Shown here: piece by piece, positions 1 through 12,860 of the stretch
Numbering within the stretch: the stretch's first letter is position 1
Layout: every line of letters starts with the position of its first letter
Source: Portunus trituberculatus
Lineage: Eukaryota; Arthropoda; Malacostraca; Decapoda; Portunidae
Direction: 5' to 3'
Assembly: GCF_017591435.1 (NCBI RefSeq)
Contig: NC_059292.1
Span: 23,800,704 to 23,864,703 of the forward strand
Length of the DNA stretch: 64,000 bases
Program-made: the position numbers and the translations under genes
Notes under the pieces: model-generated
What the model was told of the DNA's origin: nothing
The model's database searches: none
Seen by the model: only the letters and a program-made list of their open reading frames with translations

Positions 1-88
1 CTGCTGGTCACCCAGTCAGTCTTCCCATTACGGAGCGAGCTCAGAGCTCATAGACCGATCTTCGGGTAGGTCTGAGACCACAACACAC
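1..88 (-). mobile_element. tRNA-derived SINE, 3' part only (cut by window edge)
   Basis: This is the 3' half of the main SINE family, read on the - strand. It carries the block with GACCGATCTTCGGGTAGG and the end that reads ACCAGCAG. It stops at a (TG)n tract that separates it from the next SINE copy in the same orientation. Confidence 0.75.
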
Positions 89-113
89 TGTGTGTGTGTG
101 TGTGTGTGTGTGT
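89..113. repeat. (TG)n microsatellite between two SINEs
   Basis: A short TG run joins two SINE copies that share orientation. The upstream copy ends and the downstream copy starts flush with it. Confidence 0.9.
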
Positions 114-391
114 AATTCCCCACGGTCGCCTGCCGGTCACCAAGACAGTATTCCCCATTACGGAGCGAGCTCAGAGCTCATAGACCGATCTTCGGGTAGG
201 ACTGAGACCACAACACACTCCACACACCGGGAAAGCGAGGCCACAACCCCTCGAGTTACATCCTGTACCTATTTACTGCTAGGTGAACAGAGGCTACGCA
301 TTAAGAGGCTTGCCCATTTGCCTCGCCGCGCCGGGCCTCGAACCCGGCCCTCTCGATTGTGAGTCGAGCGTGCTAACCACTACACTACGCG
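114..391 (-). mobile_element. tRNA-derived SINE, near full length
   Basis: On the - strand this begins with a tRNA-like head. It has an A box (TAGTGTAGTGG), an anticodon-arm-like hairpin with loop CTCACAA (CAC in the anticodon position, valine-like), and a B box (GGGTTCGAG). A body follows with CCTGTTCACCTAGCAGTA and TCTACCCGAAGATCGG-type blocks, and the tail ends at a CA run. The head lacks a proper acceptor stem, so this is a SINE and not a tRNA gene. Confidence 0.85.
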
Positions 392-415
392 GTGTGTGTG
401 TGTGTGTGTGTGTGT
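392..415. repeat. (GT)n microsatellite at SINE 5' end
   Basis: A GT run directly abuts the tRNA-like head of the preceding SINE. Confidence 0.9.
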
Positions 416-433
416 AATGTTATAATGATACAT

Positions 434-484
<51 letters not shown>

Positions 485-3135
485 GTCACCCTGCCAGGCG
501 TGGATGGGCCTCTGCCAGCTGGCGACCCGAGGCGAGGCGAGGCGGGGCGGGATGGGGCGGACGTGGCTCTTTCAAACCAAGCCTCATCACCACCACGCTG
601 CCAGAAAACTCCAGTGACGGTGCTGCCAGTCAGCCCCACCTGCTCTCTCTCCCACGTCCTACAGTCGCCCGTCCACTGGTCCCCATGACCCGCGCTGCCA
701 CGCATCACCAGGGCGACTCCCCCAATACCACAGGACTTTGCTAAATTTTCCCCGCAAGTCTACTTCCCTATTTTGTTATTCTTCCATGCCACACCTTCAC
801 CACATTCTAAAGGTTCCATATAACTGAAATTTCGCAGGTTTTCAGAGGTGTTTTTAAGATGGCAGAGACAGAATAACAAGATTTATATGTCAGTAATGAG
901 AAAAACCGTCTTGAAAACTCGACTAATCATCTATGTGGCCTTTGAGAATAGTCGTGGTGAGAGAACGAAGTATCTCAGAGGGAGGGCCTTTCTATCTCGC
1001 GGTACGGAGCGGTGTCGAGTTATCTGGGCATCTAAGATTGTATTAAAGGGAACCACGTTCTTTCCTTCACCTCATTCCCACCCCTTCCTCTCTCTTTTTC
1101 TTTTCCTCTCTCCTTCTCCATGCCGTCCTTCCTCCCCGCGGCGGCCCAGCCCAAAGTCGTGACCAAGGCAGGAGCGTGAATCTGGAGGGTTGCCAACTGG
1201 TCTGCCTCTCACGCCACTCACACCTCGCTCACTCGGGGCTCTCTGGCCGGGGAATACCACGCTTACTTGGCTCGCTTATGTAAAAAGGAACCCCTCGCTT
1301 TGTCCGACAGCGCTGTGGTGTGGTTCTTCTCCAGACACGACGGGAAGCAGAGTGTACGGCACAGCAGGACCACCTCCACTACCGCCACCATCGCTCTGTT
1401 CCCGAGATCTAGAACCTCTGTCTGTCAGGTTCCCAGGCAGGGAAGGACGGCAACTCATCAATCAGGGAAGCTTCCATTGCTCTGCCTCACTCGCCTCACT
1501 CATCACCCAGCAAAGGACGTCACTTCATTATGTGTCTTTACTTCGCATTGTCAAGATCCAATGATGTGATGGATTTTAGAGGCCTCCTTATTAAAGCAAC
1601 AGCCCATCAACGGAGGAATACCACTGGAAAAAAAATAGAATAACATTATCATCACCTGAGGCACCATGATACCTCAATGAGATTCCTCAAGGACTGTACC
1701 GTAAAGGAGCAACTTTCTTCCCTATCCGTGTGACAGTATACATCACTCCAGTAAAAAATAAATAAATAAATAAAATAAAAGAATTAAAAAAATAATGTCG
1801 AGGCGGGACTGTCATCCCTACCAGTGTAACAGTATTGCCATCAGCCTGGAGTCATGATGCCACAGCAAGACAAAGCCCCTTCAATGGTGACGCCAATTAG
1901 GGCACAAAGGACCGTGAGGGTTCCGTATTATAACAGGCCGGATGTATCTGGCACACACACGAACCTGACGGCGCTCACACACACACACACGTCACCTCAA
2001 CAAAGCCTCTGGTCGGGGTGCTGTCGGGGTGCTGACCCACAATCGCGTGTAGAAAGTAAACAAAGAACACTCCCTCACCGGCTCGACACTAACACTGTCA
2101 CGCGGTACTTCCTTCACTTGCTACACACCATCTTACTACTAGACAAAGCCACCACGCTAGAAAAATAAAGACAAAAATATGTATTACTATTTCCCATTCG
2201 GTTCTTCTTTTGCTAGGTACTTTCATATCACTAAAGGTAGAGACACTGTCAGCAAATAAATAGATGAATAAATAATAAGGCTTTCATGCACTATTTACCA
2301 TTGGGTACTTTTTCACTTACTACTGTCTTGTCACCAAATAAAGCAAACAAGCACACAAAAACTTAACTATAAAAACTATCACTATTTGTTATTAGACACT
2401 TTATCAGTTGCTATTTACCACACTAATAAGATGCTAAGATAATCATAAGCAGAGAGGAGGAAGAAAACTCCAACCCATGCACCTTTGCATGTCATTTTGA
2501 GCTCCTTTTGAAAGAGAAGACAAGACAAGGTAACATTTATTGTCCCACTGCATACAAACAGTCGAAAAGAGAGAAAATGCTTACGTATATCTTTATCATG
2601 TTGCAAAAGGATCACGCACACAACGTCGCGCACAGGAAAGGAACAAGCTCTTGGATCCTTAAATCTTACGTGACCTAGCTAAACCTCACCGCAGAAAAAA
2701 GAAATCGTAGGTGGAAGATAAATATGATAAATTTGTATGTACGTAGGAGCAAAATCAAAAGCTACGTTTGTTGCTATTGAAACGACGCTCAATATTACTA
2801 ATCACTGAAACAGCCAAGAAATAAACCAACAGAAGAATACAAGAGCTCTTCGTCTCAAGAGGCTAATAAGACTCAGGGATTGAATGGTATATAGCTCTGT
2901 TCGCCTCCTACTATACCCCAACTAAACTATGGTAGTATACCCAAAGGAAACTACTGTTTGGCATCTTATATCAACGACATACAGTATGTGACCCGTAAGT
3001 CTTGTTTAGCCACACTCATATACTACATCTGACACACCGAAGTCCTATTTCTGCTCCAAAGTGTTCTATCGAGTCCAGGATAGTAAAATGTCATGCCACG
3101 AAACACCTTCATGTGATGCTCTCATAAACATTGCC
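416..3135. other. No gene recognised; low-complexity and GC-rich patches
   Basis: This stretch holds a (CT)n run at about 437-481, a GC-rich patch at about 490-700, and otherwise ordinary AT-rich sequence. The open frames are short, overlap on both strands and show no known domain. I see no supported gene. Confidence 0.6.
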
Positions 3136-3404
3136 GTGTGTAATTCACCACGGTCGTCTGCTGGGCACCCAGCCAGCCTTTCCCCCCAACGGAAAGAGTT
3201 AAGAGATTATACTAACCGACCACACCACATAATACACCCCAGAACCGGGAGGCCACAATTCCTCGAATTATATCCCGTACCTACTTGCTGCTAGATAAAC
3301 AAGGTCTACACATTAAGAGGCTCGCCCATTTGCCTTGCCGCTCCCGGGACTCAAATTCGGACTTTCTCGGTTGTGAGCCAAGTCTGCTAACCACTACACT
3401 GCGT

Positions 3405-3405
<1 letters not shown>
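3136..3405 (-). mobile_element. tRNA-derived SINE, diverged copy
   Basis: This is the same family as the copy at 114-391 but visibly older, with many substitutions in the body and in the tRNA head (anticodon loop region TGTGAG/GGTT). Its head end again abuts a GT tract. Confidence 0.75.

Positions 3406-3453
<48 letters not shown>
3406..3453. repeat. (GT)n microsatellite
   Basis: About 24 GT units directly follow the SINE head. Confidence 0.95.
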
Positions 3454-3455
<2 letters not shown>

Positions 3456-4508
3456 CCATCACCTATACACTAAGTTTCCCTTCCCGAGGCGCGTGTGAGG
3501 GGCGGAAGGCGGATGTGGGTTGGTGTGGTGGCCAGCCAGTCGCGCCGCCCATTGTTCACGGTTCGCCCACCACCGCCACCACGCCCCTCAGGCCCAATCT
3601 CCCTCCCGTGACTCACCAACACCTCCATCCCTTACTGCTGGATCAATTTTCACACTTCATCCATCCCTTACTGCTGGATCAATTTTCACACTTCATCCAC
3701 AGACAAAATTCCATAAGGTGATGTTGAAGTGTGAAGAAGCAATGCCAGGTAATGAGCGAGGGAGGGGTTAAGATAGGCAGGCGGGCAGGCACCTTACGAG
3801 GGAGGAGTCGAGGTGAGCCAGCCTGGAGCGAGCTTGGGTGGCGGCGACAGGACGTGCGGCCGCCTCCAGCAACACCACCAGCAACAACACCACGGCTTAT
3901 GGCGCGCTACTGCTCCGGCCCGCTAAGTTTTCCCTGTAATTCGGAACAGCCGCTTCCTTCCTCTTCCTTCCTTCTTCCTTCTTCCTTTACATACATACAT
4001 ACATACATACACAGCTTCTAGCCGCCAGCCCAGCCGCCGCCAGCCACCACTTTGCTCACCAGCTCCCCTACATAGCCGTCTGCTCCCAGCCAAGGCACTC
4101 ACATCCAAACAACTTTTCCTACCTTGCCTTTTACCTTTCAGTCTTCATACAACTCACTCACTCACTGCCTTTTTTTCTCTCTCTCGTTTGCTTGATGTGC
4201 TTGTGTTTGTTTGCATCTCTGAAGAGGAAAGGAACGAACGTAGCGGCAGCTCAAGGGTGTGCAACTTTCAACACAGTAGTTTTTGGGTTTTTTTTCTGCC
4301 TCGGTAGAAGTCACGGGAAAGGTCTTCTTCCTGCATTGTGGTGACTGGTGCTAGACTCTGTTTCGTCCCGCTGGCTAGTAAACTCGAGCGAGACGTTAAT
4401 AAAATACTCCATCGGCCTGGCCTGCCTGTCAGTCTTTTCTTTCTTTTTTTTTCTTTTTGCCATCCCGCCCGACCACCCATCCGAATCCCTCCCCGCCCTT
4501 CTACCTCA

Positions 4509-4559
<51 letters not shown>

Positions 4560-5031
4560 TTGACGGAAAGAATATGTAAAGTAATTTCTCTTTCGCATTC
4601 GCGCGCGCTCACCCGCACGCACGCACGCATTTCTTCCACTACAACGACACTTACTGGGAAAATGTGCATCTCTTCCGAGAGAACAAGTCTGTGAGGGCAC
4701 CATGCTTGGTTTCCTCCCTCTGTCAACTGGTAGAGCTTGTGATAACGGGAATACAATAACAATGGCGCCACTGACAGTAAAGAGTGGATTGTGTCAAGTG
4801 TGGAAGTAAACAAGGATCGAGGAATGAACCTTTTCAATGCTCTTTTTTTTTTTTTCTTTTAGACCATGAAGATTTTATTTACTATTTGTTTTTAATCGAA
4901 AATTCATTCTCAGCTCGTGTTTCTTTCACCATCTTCAGTTAAGAAATTACAGCGAAGATTAAATGAGATTAATGATAAATAAACATAAAACACCAAAGCC
5001 ATAAGCTATACAACTTGGACAAACGTCATTC

Positions 5032-5085
<54 letters not shown>

Positions 5086-5491
5086 CATATTTTGTAATAG
5101 TGACATTGAATGTAACCTGTGGGAAATCAATATACGTTTTTTTCTATTTATCTGACTGTCTACTTATTTAATTACTTGTGTATGCCATGGTTGAAGTGAA
5201 GAACCGATGTGCACGCCGTAACTCTCTTTGTTTCATTCACCAGCAGATCATAACTAATACATCACCACCCCACCATCCCCTCACCAACACCAAAACGCTC
5301 GTGACACCCCCCCCCCCTCCATCTTCCCTACCTTTCCTTAGCACCCAACACACCCTCCCTGCCACTTTTCTCCCTATCACACGCCCACCTCTCTGTACTG
5401 TACCATTTCCCTCCATTTCACTACTTTTACACACACTATTGAACGGCGATTTTACTTCTAAATTATACAACTCAAAATAGGTACCGTAAGC

Positions 5492-5532
<41 letters not shown>

Positions 5533-6949
5533 CATCGTACCATATTTTTCCTATTTGCCTTTTTTCTTTCCTTCATCCATCTACCTTACACTTATCTCTC
5601 CCATCTATCTCTTATCATTCATTAATGGATTCCCTAATATTCTATTACTCTTCTTTTCATCATCCCTCATTACTCCTATTTATACTCATTGTTAACCTGA
5701 TTACTCATCACGTAACACATCCTCACTCACCCTCTGCACCAATTTAAATCTCTCTCCACAGACATTTAAACTCCAAAGAGAAAACCACAGCAATATACGA
5801 TAGCTTACCTTTCCTTTGATTGGTGGTGGGCCGGGCGCTTCTCTCTGTCCCTCAGAGGCTTTACGGGTCCCATACTAGTACATACTCCTGAGAGCCAGGT
5901 TGCACTGTACACGCGTCACCATCATTGCCACCACCACAACACACCACCGCCAGGAATTTCAACAGTCACCGTGTAATAATCAGCCAGACATCAAGCATTT
6001 GCCAGCCTGGAGGTGTACAAGTCTAGACACACTAAACTAGCACGTACAGACACGCTCACTTCACACTAGTAGCTCCTTCACGAGTACACGCACCACGGGG
6101 AGTCAACAGAGGAGCTTACAATCCTCCCTGTAGAACGATTTGAGAGACACTGAGTGGTAACTGGCGACTGGCGTCGCGACTCGCGAGTGGCAGCCCGCTG
6201 CGGGATGGTAGTAGTGATCCCCCTTCTCCCTCTCTCTTCCTCTCCTCTCCTACACTTCCCCGCTATAACTGCTAACTCTCACGAACTTAGGGACTTGTGT
6301 GTTGTTGGTATTGTACGTAGTTCACTCAGCTTTATGATGTAGTACGTGCTTCTGTTGGTAAGTGTTCGGGAGGGAGAGGAACAGCTGAGGCGTCCTGTCC
6401 TATCTGAATGATATTGAACTACAGTGAGATATGTTATAACATTACACTGTTGTTGTCGCATTAGTGGCAAAAGCACGAATGACAACAGGAGTGTAGAAAA
6501 TAAAGGAGAAAAGAGCGAGTCACATTATGCATTAGAGCCGTGGAAATACTTATCTGCAAGTTCTATTTCACGCATTATCCCGGGACTGGAGGAGAGAAAC
6601 AAGAATAACAGAGAGAAATGCCGGACTGAGTACACGGTGTAAGGTAGTGGTGTGTGATGATGGTGGTGGTGAGGCCGGAGAGGGATGGAGTGGAATATTA
6701 TGAGGTTGCGAAATCTGCAACAGCATTAAGTGAGGGAATGTAAAAAAATTAAGTAAAGACTGTATCGATGATAACTTCTTTTTTTCCCGAGCATACCTCA
6801 GGATTTGCTTCTCCGAGGGAAACTGGAAGGTAGTAAAATTGATATATCTTCTCATTTACACGTTATTCAGTCACAGAAGAAGGTTGTGAGAAATGGCAGA
6901 ACTCAACCGAACGAACACCTCAGATAGGAAACACTCGGGCAGTATGTCA
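3454..6949. other. No gene recognised; microsatellites and GC-rich patches
   Basis: The stretch holds (CT)n at about 4510-4557, (GT)n at about 5034-5085, (CT)n at about 5494-5530 and a 36-bp tandem duplication at 3625-3696. A - strand splice-donor consensus (AAG|GTAAGC) lies at 5809/5808, downstream of a GC-richer block at about 5810-6200. It could mark a 5' untranslated exon, but nothing confirms it. Confidence 0.5.
3625..3696. repeat. 36-bp perfect tandem duplication
   Basis: The 36-base unit starting CCATCCCTTACTGCTGG occurs twice in a row (3625-3660 and 3661-3696) with no difference. This points to a recent duplication or replication slip. Confidence 0.95.
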
Positions 6950-7184
6950 TTTTGGGACAAGGCAAGTGAGGAAAGACTGAGATTGAGATAGTTTGGACAT
7001 GTCAGAGAAAAGAATGACGCATAATTGAGAAGGAATGTGCTGAAAACGGACCAGCATAGCAGGAGGAAGAAAGGAAGCAAAAAGGAGACATTTATAGATG
7101 CAGTGAAACATAGTGAAGTGGCTAGTATGATAGAGGAAGACGCAGGAGACAATAGGCGAAGGACGATCATCTGTGACGGTCCCT
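6950..7184 (+). mobile_element. RTE-like LINE, 3' coding remnant
   Basis: One + strand frame, read through stops, gives the C-terminal signature of RTE-type LINEs. It reads ERLRLR(stop)FGHV, where the family has RWFGHV, then a basic RRKK block, then F(I)DAVK and IEEDAGDNRRR before a terminal stop at about 7182. The TGG to TAG change in the conserved Trp and a second stop show it is dead. No reverse transcriptase core is visible upstream, so it is 5' truncated. The clade call rests on this short tail and is moderate. Confidence 0.65.
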
Positions 7185-7812
7185 AATAGGAAGAGATAAA
7201 AGGAGATGTATGCCTGTTTATGGAGATATGGCCAGCTCTGACAGAAGATCAGAAAATCCTACTGTGTGGGATTCAGATCTGAGAAGGGCTGATGTGCTGG
7301 TCTGACGGGTGTCATTAGTTGTCGTAGCAGTGACGGAAAGAAACATCGCAATTCCTATGTGCTACTAACACTAACAAGTGTTCGTACACAGGATAGCACA
7401 GCAAAGGCACGTCACAACAAATGGACACTTACTTGTTGCAGTGACGTGGCGGTTGAGTGGCACTGGCTACGGCTCAGAGGCGAGATGCTAATTTGTTTCG
7501 TAAGGAAAAGAATCCACACAATTTGACCACATAACAAAACAATCACTCCTAAACTCACTCTCCACTGATTCCAAGAAAACCTCCGCCATAGAATTAAAGA
7601 AAACAACGACAACAGATATGATAAGAAAGGGGAGGAAAGAAGAAAGAAACATCAGGTAGCGGGAAAAAAGAGGAAAAGAAAGAAAGGTCGGAAGACAATC
7701 AGTGAAAGCTTTGGTGGTTAGACAAGTGAATACATGAAAGGAACGAAGATTACGTCAATCAGACAAAACTATCGAAAGAACCATCAACAAGAGAGGAGCG
7801 AGAGAGGAGACA

Positions 7813-7813
<1 letters not shown>

Positions 7814-7844
<31 letters not shown>

Positions 7845-7845
7845 A

Positions 7846-7883
<38 letters not shown>

Positions 7884-7908
7884 ATAGTAGTAGTAGTAGT
7901 AATAGTAA

Positions 7909-7955
<47 letters not shown>

Positions 7956-7987
7956 TCAGTAGTAGTAGTAGTAGTAGTAGTAGTATC

Positions 7988-8030
<43 letters not shown>

Positions 8031-8045
8031 TTGTAGTAGTAGTAA
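7814..8045. repeat. (AGT)n trinucleotide microsatellite, imperfect
   Basis: About 230 bases of AGT/TAG repeat carry scattered AAT and ATC interruptions. The interruptions recur at spaced positions, suggesting internal duplication of a larger block. Confidence 0.95.
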
Positions 8046-8098
8046 CAGCATCGGTGGTAATACAGTAGTAATAAGAAGTGAATTGCATACGTAAAATG

Positions 8099-8099
<1 letters not shown>

Positions 8100-8155
<56 letters not shown>
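8100..8155. repeat. (AC)n microsatellite
   Basis: About 27 uninterrupted AC units. Confidence 0.95.
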
Positions 8156-8158
<3 letters not shown>

Positions 8159-9242
8159 CCCCAGCATTATATGAGCAAACGATAAATACACAAATAACAA
8201 ACAGATAAACAGACAAAGGAACAGATTAACTGCTTGACGGACAGAACACACACAGATAAACAGTAAAACCCGTTAACAGAAAAATCCCGAGAAGTAATGT
8301 AAACATAGCACAGATGATATGCGGAAAAGAAAATATAATATAGGCAATTATTAGACAACGGTTCTGTATTCTCCAGTGTTACCAACCTTGCAGTGGCGAG
8401 TGTCATGTACTACTGTAGAAAAGGAGAAGAAAGAGAGTCGAGGAGTTGGCAGTGCTGATATCAATCCGCCTTTATCTAACGGAATGACACAATGGAATTT
8501 CGTTGCACGGGAAGATGTACTGTACATGTATGCCAGCCACTCCCACTGTAAATCACCGCAATTTGTCACAGCAAGAGTGGAGAGCTGGCGACATGTGGCA
8601 GCTTAACCACTAAGTGAGAGGCCCTCAGGAAAATTATTTGTAGATAAAAAAGAAGTAGGAAGAACTGCAGAGACGTAGGGAGGGTGAGATGTGACAGATG
8701 AAGCAGAGGGAGTAAGGAGGTAATCATTTGGAAAGTAGGGAAGGAAGAAGGATGAAAGCAGACAAGAAGAAAACAATGTCAAATAGAAAAGGAACGCAAA
8801 TATGAAGGTTAATGAAGAACAAAAGGTGAAAAAATAAACAAGATAAACGTAACGATCAAAATGAGGGGGGTTTGTTTTTATAGGTCTCTTTGTGAACAGA
8901 AATAGTAACTTTACGCTTTACTTTGAAAAAAAATGTATTAAATGAATGAAAGAATTCTGAAACCTGAATGCAAAAGAAGAAGAAGAAGAAGAAAAAAAAA
9001 AGAAGAAGACAAAGAAGATGATGATGAAGGTGAAGATGAAGAACAGACAAATCTAAAAATACTACAAAACTCACTTCATGGGATGCATTCATTAGGTGGG
9101 TGAGAACATCAGAAGAAAGTACGATAACAAAGTAAGGTAATAAGGAAAAAGAAAAAATGAATTAGGGCTGCAGAACAAAAAAACAAAAACAAATAAATAA
9201 AAGGAAAACTCAAATCAGTGAAAAAAGTGAGTCATCGTCATC

Positions 9243-9245
<3 letters not shown>

Positions 9246-9321
<76 letters not shown>
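9246..9321. repeat. (GA)n microsatellite
   Basis: About 38 GA units without interruption. Confidence 0.95.
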
Positions 9322-9323
<2 letters not shown>

Positions 9324-10125
9324 AAAGAGAAAAGAAGGTAAAAGTTAATTTCACGCATTACCTTCGTGCTGAGTGTAATAAGAATTAGGAATGTGATATA
9401 TACCAACCTCGGGCAACCAAAAAATATAAGAAAAAAAAATGGACTGCACCGTGGACTGGCATGAGAGGAATGAGGTGGTGGTGGTGGTGGTGGTGGTAGT
9501 GAGTGGTAGTGGTGATAGTGATGGTGGTGGTAAGGAACAGTGGGTACGTTTTCTATGCCTCTTACTCTGTTTTCTTCCCTGTGTCTCTCTAAATTCACTG
9601 AGTCGTGCAGTCGTCTGCCATTTATTAACCTTTCATTTAAGGGACGGCGGTGACGTTTTAGTGGAGGAGTACATCTACATTTAAAAACAAACTGAAGAAT
9701 CTGCTCTGACCAAAGTACTGATTACACAGATTAATATCATGTAATACTCTCCCTATATATGTATGACTGGGTTCCTAGATATGTACGCGTTCTGTACAGT
9801 GCATACATATAACTGCGATTGCATAACTGCTACAATTACTATTGTAAGACTTTTACTTGTGCCTGTTCTTTTATCACTATTGTAATTAAATACATCACCG
9901 CCTATTTCATCTAAGATACTGTCACTACTTACTGCTGATAGTATCCTTCTTTTGTACTTACAATATATTCAGTATTACCATTAGTAGTGGTAATATTAGT
10001 ATACATTATTATACATTATTGTTATTATAATTCAGGATTTAAGGACATAGTGTCTACAAATTATTATAATTCTTATTATTTATATAATTTTGTTATTATT
10101 ATTGTTATTATTTTTATTAATGTTA

Positions 10126-10127
<2 letters not shown>

Positions 10128-10179
<52 letters not shown>

Positions 10180-10278
10180 CATCATCATCATTATATATTA
10201 CTATTATTATTATCATTATTATCATTATTATTATTATTATTATTATTGTTATTATTATTATTATTATCATTATTATCA

Positions 10279-10309
<31 letters not shown>

Positions 10310-10312
10310 CAT
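10128..10312. repeat. (TTA)n trinucleotide microsatellite, imperfect
   Basis: A long ATT/TTA run has ATC and GTT interruptions. Confidence 0.95.
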
Positions 10313-10443
10313 TTTATAATTGTCTTCTGTTATCTCCATCGTGGGCATATTGATAGTCACTTTTTTTTCTGAGGCAAAGAAAATTAATGACTAATATGTA
10401 CACTGATGCACAGAACCACGAAGTGTTATCTACGTCTTGTATA

Positions 10444-10444
<1 letters not shown>

Positions 10445-10495
<51 letters not shown>
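10445..10495. repeat. (AC)n microsatellite
   Basis: About 25 AC units. Confidence 0.95.
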
Positions 10496-10498
<3 letters not shown>

Positions 10499-10701
10499 CA
10501 CATGATTCTGAGACTTGGCGAACGTAGGCGACGAGATAAGCTCGGTAGATCCCTCCCACATTGCCTCAATGGCGCCAAGATAACAAACACTGCATGTCAC
10601 AGGAAACACTTTACAATAAAAAGCCGGTGAAGTAAGCCGAGACTAGGGAAGTAATAGACTTGCTTAACTCTTGTCTAATGCTTGTTCATCCCTTAACCAG
10701 C

Positions 10702-10733
<32 letters not shown>

Positions 10734-11148
10734 GCAGGAATAAGAGTACGAACAAATTTAGAAGAAAAAAAAGGTTCATTGTCTCTCCAACATTTTTTTT
10801 TTTCCTTCCTTCTTTCAGACACAAGGGAAGATGAACTAAGTAAAACACAAATTCAGAAGCATGAAATTGTAATGTTTTCCTTCAGCTTTCTTTTTTTCTT
10901 TCCATTTTTTCTTTCCTTTCCATGTACAAGTGTGAATTGAAACAAACAATTATTGAGATTTTCTTTCGTATCTGAGTTTTTTTTCCCATTTCTCTTTAAG
11001 TTTTCTTATTTTGTTATACTTGGCTTGGTTGGGTCCAGCTTTTATCCTTTTTCGTAGATGCTTATGCCTTTTTTTTTTTTTTTTTGCTATTATTATCATT
11101 GAATTTAGACGAAAATGAGAATGTAGCTTTTTCTATTTTTTCTCCATA

Positions 11149-11149
11149 A

Positions 11150-11186
<37 letters not shown>

Positions 11187-11360
11187 TTACTACTACTACT
11201 ACTACTACTACTACTACAACTACTACGTACTACTACTACTTCTGTACTACTGCAACTAGCACCACCACTGTCCATTATTTTGTTCTACTTCTTTTATTTC
11301 TTCTTCTCTTCCTCCTCCTCCTCCTCCTCCTCCTCCTCCTCCTCCTCCTCCTCCTCCTCA
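11149..11360. repeat. Compound (ACT)n and (CCT)n microsatellites
   Basis: An ACT run lies at about 11149-11244. A CTC/CCT run at about 11308-11360 follows after a short unique stretch. Confidence 0.9.
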
Positions 11361-11928
11361 TCCCTCTCTCTATTCTTTTTCTCATTCTCATTTTCTCTTT
11401 TTTTCTTCTGTGGTGGATAGAGTGCACCAATCGCTATCTGTGTAGTTTTCATTGTTCGCCAGCTGGTTTAATTCACAAGTTGGTCTTGCCTATCCCGCCG
11501 AACTGTTGCTCTTGTGGAAGTCCTATTGAAAAATATATATATACTGATATTTATGCCTACATACCTCATATTATAAACGTTTGGCTATTTATCTATGTGT
11601 CTGATTGAAAATGATATATAAAATATGCAAATATATTTTCCTAATGGTGCAAAGTATGGATGTACCAGTGTCCCATCAAAATATTTTTTGTAAGTCTAAT
11701 AGTACATATATTACCTTATCACAAAATTTTCAGAGTTTCTGCATAGGATAATGCTCCACTCAAAAAGCGCAGAGCAAACATCACTGAGTAGCATTTGAAA
11801 AACAAAACGATTTTCTGAGTCTGTGCCGAAATAACCTGGCCAACATTACCGAAACCGAATTTTCGTAACTGAATCACAACAAGCATGGCCCGGATCCTGT
11901 TGGAGTCACCAAATATACTTCAGACGCT

Positions 11929-12235
11929 ATGCCAGTGTATACGTGTGCAGTTGCAGACTGCAAATCGACTTCGCGCAAGCGAGATAGAGACGTGAAAGGG
12001 CTGGAGTGTCTTTCCCAGGAAAAAAGATGCAGCACGGAGATGACTTTGGGAAACAAGGTGTAAGCGCGGGCCGACCTGGAAGGCATCCAAGTTCCACGCA
12101 GTTTGCTCAAAACATTTTATAAACTGGAATAAGGGACCATCACCATCCCATCCTGATCCTGAGTTATTTGAATACAGCGACTGGAAGCGAGTGGCGATGG
12201 CTCTTAACACGCTAGATTTGTTTACTTTTCGATAG
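11929..12235 (+). pseudogene. THAP zinc-finger domain remnant (frameshifted)
   Basis: The + strand frame at 11929 starts with ATG and reads MPVYTCAVADCKSTSRK, which fits the opening of a THAP DNA-binding domain (C-x4-C near the N-terminus). After about 25 residues the match moves to another frame, which reads VFPRKKDAARR, a stop, RCKRGPTWKASKFH, and then VCSKHF, the conserved second C-x2-H pair of THAP. The order and spacing fit a THAP domain of about 90 residues. One frameshift and one in-frame stop break it. It could be a P-element-type transposase exon or a dead host THAP gene; no downstream domain is visible. The frameshift could also be an assembly error. Confidence 0.55.
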
Positions 12236-12240
12236 AACAA

Positions 12241-12809
12241 TCTCGGTGCATGGTAGACAATATCCTCTATACTGTTAATTTCTTAAGACTATTAATTGTT
12301 GTGATTTTCTGTATGAATGCAATTCATATTAAATTTTATGGAAAGAAAAAGGCATCGAAACTAAGCTTTTCCCATTAATGATCTTTCTATTTTTTGTCCC
12401 AGAAATGGAGATGGTAAAGAAGAGCGTTCTACATATATATAATTATTTCCACTTTTTTAGCTTATATGCCACGAGTACATTCTTAGAAAGATTATAACTA
12501 TTTTATTAAACCATTTAATATTTACAAAACGTGCAGAAAAGTACGTTCCAGTTGACCAACTTGCTGTGAAATAATTAACCCATCTGGCGGTTGATAGCAG
12601 ATCGCGATCGGTCCATTAAAGCACGATAGGGACACACTCGAGAGACCCGGGGATGTGAGGAAATGCCGAAGTGTAGCCGTGTTAATACCAGCACTGATAA
12701 CAAGCCAGGTGCGCACAGCCAGCCTTCCTCCACCTGTCCATGTGCGTCGTTGTTGTTTCTGCATGTGTTATTATATTCTATTCTTCGTCCTTTCCCATTC
12801 GTCTCTTTT

Positions 12810-12860
<51 letters not shown>

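Larger units (their letters stand above)
7185..11928. other. No gene recognised; microsatellite-rich region
   Basis: This stretch is dominated by simple repeats listed separately. Between them I see AT-rich sequence with no domain-bearing frame. Long Val, Leu, Ile or Thr runs in the translations are products of trinucleotide repeats. Confidence 0.6.

Noticed and set aside
7734..8251. Long frames encoding poly-Val, poly-Leu or poly-Thr
   Set aside because: They are translations of AGT and AC microsatellites and exist in several phases on both strands.
11874..12240. Two - strand frames of 78 and 106 codons
   Set aside because: They are the antisense of the THAP-like remnant and show no motif of their own.
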